From contig OY282377.1 of assembly GCA_958295785.1 (NCBI GenBank), positions 4,218,896 to 4,282,895 on the forward strand: a stretch of DNA of 64,000 nucleotides, written 5' to 3'. Shown piece after piece: positions 59,595 to 64,000 of the stretch (position 1 is its first letter; every line of letters begins with the position of its first letter). The notes beneath the pieces are model-generated. The model saw only the letters and a list, made by a program, of their open reading frames with translations. It had not been told where the DNA came from and made no database searches. The DNA is from an uncultured Latescibacterota bacterium. Its GTDB lineage: Bacteria; Latescibacterota; UBA2968. Made by a program: the position numbers and the translations under genes.

Positions 59595-61118
59595 GTGAAA
59601 AAACTCTGTCGCATTGCACTGGCGATCCTCGCGATTCCCGTAGTCGCGCTGTCGCAAAATCTTCCGGATTTGACCGCGTTGAGTGAACGGATCGAGCCCG
59701 AGATCGCGCAAATTCGATCCCTCAATTTTGTCCGTCCGTTCACCGTGCGCTATCAGACAAACGCGGAGATCAACGCCTTCATAGATGCCGGCGCGGATGA
59801 GTTGCCGCAAAACTATCGCCAAAACTACGATCTGATCATCCGCGCCATCGGGCTTCATCGCGGCGGCGACCCGATCAGCATTGAGACGATCACAGGGGCC
59901 ACTCAGGACCAAGTCGCCGCCTATTACGATTCCGAAACCCGATCTGTCAACATCCCGATCAGAACATATTTCTTGGCGGAACTCGAGCCAATCATGGCTC
60001 ATGAACTCGTACACGTGCTCCAGGACATGCACTTTGGGCTCGCCCGCCTGATCAGCGACGCGGCGAACAGCGATCAATTGATCGCACATCAGGCTCTGGT
60101 CGAAGGCGATGCGACGCTGGTCGAAACCCTTTGGCTTTTCGCTGACTCAAGGCAGGTCGTACCAGATGCCGAACTCCAGAGAGTCATAGACAGAATTGCC
60201 GACATAAGTGCCGCCGAAATCAAGCGACAAGTCAAGGACTTAGAGTCCGATCCACAGGCTGTCAAAAAGATCGAAAACACCCCCGACTTTTTTTGGGATC
60301 AGTTAATCACAGCTTATTTTCGCGGGCAGGCTTTTGTCTTTGCCCTGAAGCGACACGGAGGTTGGCCCGCGGTGAATCGCGCGTACACCAATCTGCCATC
60401 GTCATCGGAACACATCTTTCACCCGGACAAATACATCGCGGGGGAATCTCCCGAGGAGATCGCCCTTCCCGATTTGGCGAATGAGCCTTTTGCAGGCGAT
60501 TGGGAATTGCTGGATCGGGATACGCTGGGCGAGTTTGGCCTCAGAAACATCTTCAACGCCTTTGATATCGAAACCTCACACACCGCGGCCGCGGGCTGGC
60601 ATGGCGACCGGTATGCGGTTTTCAAACATCAACAGGCAAACGCCGCCGCGTTCGTCCTGTTCACGACTTGGGATACGGAACGGGACGCGACAGAGTTTAT
60701 GACCGCATACAAAAACGTGCTCGCCATCAAGCGGCGTGGGACCGAGGACTTCAGGATTGAACAGCGCGGCACCGATGTCTTGATCGCGGAATCGCCTCGG
60801 GATCTCGACCTGTTATTCGCATACCTTGAAAAGGTTCGATCCACGCCCACAGTCGCCTTCAAAGTCTTTGATGTTAATGACGATCTCAAAATCGACTTTG
60901 AGGATTTTCTCGCATTCGCCACGCACTTTGGACGGAGCCGTTCAGATCCGGATTTTGATCCGCGCTTCGACTTTGACAACGATGGCATGGTCGGCTTTGA
61001 GGACTTTCTCGCATTCGCCGCCGCGTTTGGAAAACCAATCGCCCCAACGCCCAACGCAAAACCCGCTGTCGTGATCGATCCCCGCTTTATCCACAGCGCG
61101 TTGGGATTTGTTCGGTAA
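59595..61118 (+). CDS. Secreted HExxH metallopeptidase with dockerin-like EF-hand tail (copy 1)
   Basis: 507 residues from a GTG. A signal peptide (about 1-20, ending ALSQ) is followed by a zinc site HELVH (His 136) with a downstream EGDATLVE Glu as third ligand, gluzincin-like. The C-terminal about 65 residues hold two EF-hand/dockerin-like loops (DVNDDLKIDFEDFLAF and DFDNDGMVGFEDFLAF), which bind calcium. The middle (FRGQAFVFALKRHGGWPAVNRAY) matches bacterial proteins of this type. It acts outside the cell on unknown proteins. Confidence 0.85.
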   Translation: MKKLCRIALAILAIPVVALSQNLPDLTALSERIEPEIAQIRSLNFVRPFTVRYQTNAEINAFIDAGADELPQNYRQNYDLIIRAIGLHRGGDPISIETITGATQDQVAAYYDSETRSVNIPIRTYFLAELEPIMAHELVHVLQDMHFGLARLISDAANSDQLIAHQALVEGDATLVETLWLFADSRQVVPDAELQRVIDRIADISAAEIKRQVKDLESDPQAVKKIENTPDFFWDQLITAYFRGQAFVFALKRHGGWPAVNRAYTNLPSSSEHIFHPDKYIAGESPEEIALPDLANEPFAGDWELLDRDTLGEFGLRNIFNAFDIETSHTAAAGWHGDRYAVFKHQQANAAAFVLFTTWDTERDATEFMTAYKNVLAIKRRGTEDFRIEQRGTDVLIAESPRDLDLLFAYLEKVRSTPTVAFKVFDVNDDLKIDFEDFLAFATHFGRSRSDPDFDPRFDFDNDGMVGFEDFLAFAAAFGKPIAPTPNAKPAVVIDPRFIHSALGFVR

Positions 61119-61143
61119 AGCGAGTGGTCAGCTATCAGCCCTT

Positions 61144-61171
61144 GAGGACAGGCACGGGGGCCTGTCCCTAC
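61144..61171 (+). repeat. GGACAGGC palindromic repeat, duplicated with the gene
   Basis: Same element and same following sequence as at 59500, up to the GTG start of the second metallopeptidase. It shows that the duplication unit included the repeat. Confidence 0.85.
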
Positions 61172-61238
61172 AACTGATTGGGGCAGGGGACTAACTGCTG
61201 ACTGCTGACCGCTACCTTTCACACAGGAATCCAAAATA

Positions 61239-62699
61239 GTGAAAAAACTCTGTCGCATTGCACTGGCGATCCTCGCGATCCCTTCGGTCACGCTGTCGCA
61301 AAATCTTCCGGATTTAGACTCGCTGAGTACAAGGATTAAGCCAGAGGTCTCGTCGGTGAGATCACTCGACTTTGTCCGTCCGTTCACCGTGCGTTATTAT
61401 TCAGGCGCGGAGATCGACACCTCTGAGTTTTATCCACAGGAGGCGTATCTTCAAAACTACGATCTGATCATCCGCACTATCGGGCTTTATCGCGGTGACA
61501 TACCGCTCAGCAGTGAGGTGATAACAGGATCCCCGGAGGATCCCCTTCCTCCCTCTTACGATCCCGTAACCCGCTCTATCAACATCCCAATGGAGGAATA
61601 TGACGCGGAGGAACTCCAACTCGAGAGGATCATGGCCCATGAACTCGCACACGCGCTCCAAGATATGCACTTTGGGCTCGACCGCTTGCTCAGCGGCGCG
61701 ACGAACAGCGATCAATTGATCGCACTTCAGGCTCTGGTCGAAGGCGATGCGACGCTGGTCGAAACCCTTTGGGAAAATGTTGAATTGGGGGCGATGATAT
61801 CAGATGCCCAACTACAGCAGATCATAAACGATGTGGCCAACGAGATGCCTGGAGAAAGTGTCCCCGGCTTTTTGTATGAGCAGTACAATACACCCTACTT
61901 GCGCGGGCAGGCTTTTGTCTTTGCCCTGAAGCGACACGGAGGTTGGCCCGCGGTGAATCGCGCGTACACCAACCTGCCATCGTCATCGGAACACATCTTT
62001 CACCCGGACAAATACATCGCGGGGGAATCTTCCGAGGAGATCGCCCTTCCCGATTTGGCGAATGAGCCCTTTGCAGGCGATTGGGAATTGCTGGATCGGA
62101 ATACGCTGGGCGAGTTTGGCTTCAGAAACATCTTCAACGCCTTTGATATCGAAACCTCACACACCGCGGCCGCGGGCTGGCATGGCGACCGGTATGCGGT
62201 TTTCAAACATCAACAGGCAAACGCCGCCGCGTTCGTCCTGTTCACGACTTGGGATACGGAACAGGATGCGACAGAGTTTATGACCGCATACAAAAACGTG
62301 CTCGCCATCAAGCGGCGTGGGACCGAGGACTTCAGGATTGAACAGCGCGGTACCGATGTCTTGATCGCGGAATCGCCTCGGGATCTCGATGCGTTATTCG
62401 CATACCTTGAAAAGGTTCGATCCACGCCCACAGTCGCCCTCAAAGTCTTTGATGTTAATGGCGATCTCAAAATCGACTTTGAGGATTTTCTCGCATTCGC
62501 CACGCACTTTGGACGGAGCCGTTCCGACCCGGATTTTGACCCGCGCTTCGACTTTGACAACAATGGCATAGTCGGCTTTTCGGACTTCCGCCTATTCGCC
62601 GCCGCGTTTGGAAAACCAATCGCCCCAACGCCCAACGCAAAACCCGCTGTCGTGATCGATCCCCGCTTTATCCACAGCGCGTTGGGGTTTGTTCGGTAA
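61239..62699 (+). CDS. Secreted HExxH metallopeptidase with dockerin-like EF-hand tail (copy 2)
   Basis: 486 residues from a GTG. It is a tandem paralogue of the preceding gene: the signal peptide and the part after RGQAFVFALKRHGG are nearly identical, while residues about 25-210 are diverged. The zinc site is HELAH (His 134), with EGDATLVETLW downstream. The EF-hand tail has DVNGDLKIDFEDF and DFDNNGIVGFSDFRLF. It probably has a different specificity in the protease half with the same anchoring tail. Confidence 0.85.
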   Translation: MKKLCRIALAILAIPSVTLSQNLPDLDSLSTRIKPEVSSVRSLDFVRPFTVRYYSGAEIDTSEFYPQEAYLQNYDLIIRTIGLYRGDIPLSSEVITGSPEDPLPPSYDPVTRSINIPMEEYDAEELQLERIMAHELAHALQDMHFGLDRLLSGATNSDQLIALQALVEGDATLVETLWENVELGAMISDAQLQQIINDVANEMPGESVPGFLYEQYNTPYLRGQAFVFALKRHGGWPAVNRAYTNLPSSSEHIFHPDKYIAGESSEEIALPDLANEPFAGDWELLDRNTLGEFGFRNIFNAFDIETSHTAAAGWHGDRYAVFKHQQANAAAFVLFTTWDTEQDATEFMTAYKNVLAIKRRGTEDFRIEQRGTDVLIAESPRDLDALFAYLEKVRSTPTVALKVFDVNGDLKIDFEDFLAFATHFGRSRSDPDFDPRFDFDNNGIVGFSDFRLFAAAFGKPIAPTPNAKPAVVIDPRFIHSALGFVR

Positions 62700-62783
62700 A
62701 GCGAGTGGTCAGCTATCAGCCCCTTCCCATCCGTCCTATTTGTGCAAGAGACAAAAAGAACGCGCCTATATGAGAATTGCAGA

Positions 62784-63523
62784 ATGATCAAAAAATCTCT
62801 TGGAAACTGTTTTAATATTATCGGGACCTACCCCCCTAATCCCCGTTGCGGGGAGAGGCCGGGGGAGGGGTCATATTTTGTTTTAAGACAGCTTCTTAGG
62901 CTATTTTTTTGCGCGGTAATTTTGGGCCAAAGTGCTTGTCGCAATGACAAGACAATTGTGCATCCACCAACAAATGCCCAACCTGTATCTACGCAAACTC
63001 CACTCCCCAACCCAACTAAAAAGGAATTGGATAGGTGGGATATTGCCGACAGAGAAACGGTCAGACTCCAACCGTCCGCCTTTTCTCAACTGCCTGAGAA
63101 TATAGTCGTGGAACTTCAAGCCAGACAATGTGCGATTCCGCAGATACACGGCGATCCCAAACCCCACAACGTCATCAGCGGAGAATTTCAGAAAAGAGGA
63201 CAAACAGATTGGGCTGTCTTATGCTCAAAAGACCTGATATCCTCCATCCTGATATTTTGGAGCGGCTCTGTGCAAAATCCCTCAACGCTCGAACACATGT
63301 CAGACAAATATGCCCTGCAAGGAATTGGCAATGACAATATTGGTTACAGCAGATATATCGACGCAGTCGGGAAAGCGTTTATTGAAGAACATTATAGAGC
63401 TTATGGGGGCCTCAACCCCCAGAAATTGATCACGAAGGCATAGCGGACGGGATAGCAGGCAAGGGCTCAATAGTCCACTATTACCACAATGGCAAATGGT
63501 TACAACTTTCGGGTGCTGATTGA
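62784..63523 (+). pseudogene. Lipoprotein of unknown function with an apparent frameshift
   Basis: A lipobox (FFCAVILGQSAC) is followed by a polar linker and a conserved region (VELQARQCAIPQIHGDPKPHNVISGEF, DWAVLCSK). The open frame stops at 63443. If one G were added to the G5 run at 63405-63409, the reading would continue PQPPEIDHEGIADGIAGKGS and VHYYHNGKWLQLSGAD to a TGA at 63521. The dispersed element at 62803-62899 lies between the only ATG (62784) and the signal sequence, so the start is also in doubt. Confidence 0.7.
62803..62899. repeat. MITE-like element with imperfect inverted ends
   Basis: The left end gaaactgttttaatattatc and the right end, read in reverse, gaagctgtcttaaaacaaa, are similar. 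Related ends occur at 12797 and 50695, each followed by gggacctacc. It is about 97 nt and has no ORF of its own. Confidence 0.6.
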
Positions 63524-63772
63524 GATGCACCGCTATTCGTCCCTATTACCCCGCCCAGTTGTCACAGAACCAATCCCATTATCGAGAGCCAAGACGCGAA
63601 CAAGAAGGCCAACGATCCAAAAGAAACCCTGTCGCTCAGAGGGCTTGTGCGTGAAACACCGCCTCTATCTCAAAGCCACTCGATTCAGGTACTAAAGCGA
63701 TTTTATTTTTTGACGTTACGCAGTACGTCAAATAAGCCATCCCCAAAAGTACCATCCCAAAAGACCATCAGT
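63524..63772. other. Intergenic region with an inverted repeat
   Basis: TTTGACGT (63709-63716) and ACGTCAAA (63725-63732) form a perfect 8-bp inverted repeat following tttttattt. It is possibly a terminator on the minus strand or an operator of the next gene. A short ORF (63489-63695) overlaps the end of the lipoprotein in another frame and looks non-coding. Confidence 0.5.
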
Positions 63773-64000
63773 ATGCTTTTGATGAACTACAACTTCTTAA
63801 AGCTATATAACGTCAGTGATTTGGTCGTTTTGGGCGTGGGGGGGTTTTTGATCGGCGTGATGCGCGCGGGGTTTGGCGGGGGCATTGGGGTGGTGGCCGC
63901 GCCCGTGCTGGCATTGGCTATCCCCGCGAAGGACGCATTGGGGCTGATTGTGCCGCTGTCGCTGGCAACCGATGTGATCAGCGTGCGCTACTACTGGGGG
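63773..64000 (+). CDS. TauE/SafE-family permease, N-terminal part
   Basis: 76 codons to the window end, starting at the ATG at 63773 or at 63782. LGVGGFLIGVMRAGFGGGIG and VVAAPVLALAIPAKDALGLIVPLSLATD are typical of the COG0730 anion/sulfite exporter family. The rest lies outside the window. With two sulfatases nearby, sulfur-compound export is an attractive but unproven role. Confidence 0.8.
   Translation, partial: MLLMNYNFLKLYNVSDLVVLGVGGFLIGVMRAGFGGGIGVVAAPVLALAIPAKDALGLIVPLSLATDVISVRYYWG

Noticed and set aside
63489-63695. 68-residue + frame after the lipoprotein gene
   Set aside because: It overlaps the frame-corrected end of the lipoprotein and has no motif.

Overview
The window is a moderately GC-rich bacterial chromosome segment, densely coding and almost entirely on the + strand. 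Secreted metallopeptidases with dockerin-like EF-hand tails ending in FLAFAxxFGK, paired Cys-type sulfatases, a Gfo/Idh oxidoreductase, several SDRs and many dispersed palindromic repeats suggest an uncultivated heterotroph of the Latescibacterota/Poribacteria type. This placement is inference from gene style, not from a marker gene.

Positions 1-12.8 kb hold a phospho-signalling island: a secreted/anchored trypsin-FHA protease, a small FHA protein, a TolQ/MotA-like membrane protein, four tandem paralogous Ser/Thr kinases, another FHA protein and a PP2C phosphatase. Three of the kinases carry FGE-sulfatase (C-type-lectin fold) domains, four such domains in all. The last 24 codons before the conserved GFRVAR end of each domain are hypervariable in the pattern left by adenine-directed mutagenesis of a diversity-generating retroelement (DGR). 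Variation is confined to what would be AAC-like codons and their third-position C is constant. One kinase is a transmembrane receptor with two such domains in tandem. No DGR reverse transcriptase or template repeat is visible in the window.

Positions 13-30 kb are largely housekeeping: Sel1-thioredoxin fusion, yicC-gmk-rpoZ-coaBC-udg-dnaB-radA (start/stop overlaps up to udg-dnaB), kptA, a diadenylate cyclase, a GT-C glycosyltransferase, a TPR lipoprotein, moxR-DUF58-ABC exporter genes and a Gfo/Idh oxidoreductase. At 31-37 kb there is a circularly permuted ATP-grasp / alpha-E / transglutaminase peptide-modification operon, with the ATP-grasp and alpha-E present both as separate genes and as a fusion.

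Positions 37.2-48.5 kb look like a defence-type island. An RtcR-like sigma54 activator with a CARF-like N-terminus has a well-formed -24/-12 promoter inside its own 3' end. The promoter points at a strong ribosome-binding site and a 24-codon hydrophobic peptide, followed by an OLD/RecF-like DUF3696 ATPase and a 325-residue partner of unknown function. The whole unit (peptide remnant, ATPase, partner, GIY-YIG nuclease or remnant, SDR) is duplicated, with a decayed IS630 element at the junction. The ATPases share their ends but differ in the middle. The partners are highly divergent but have identical lengths and share short motifs.

Positions 48.5-64 kb contain an RDD membrane protein, a DHDPS/NAL-family aldolase, an IS110 transposase, two sulfatases, a Fic protein divergent from a small-protein/nucleotidyltransferase pair, an SDR and a sugar-binding lipoprotein, two tandem metallopeptidases, a frameshifted lipoprotein and the start of a TauE/SafE permease. 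At least three families of dispersed palindromic repeats lie between genes throughout. No tRNA, rRNA or CRISPR array was seen.
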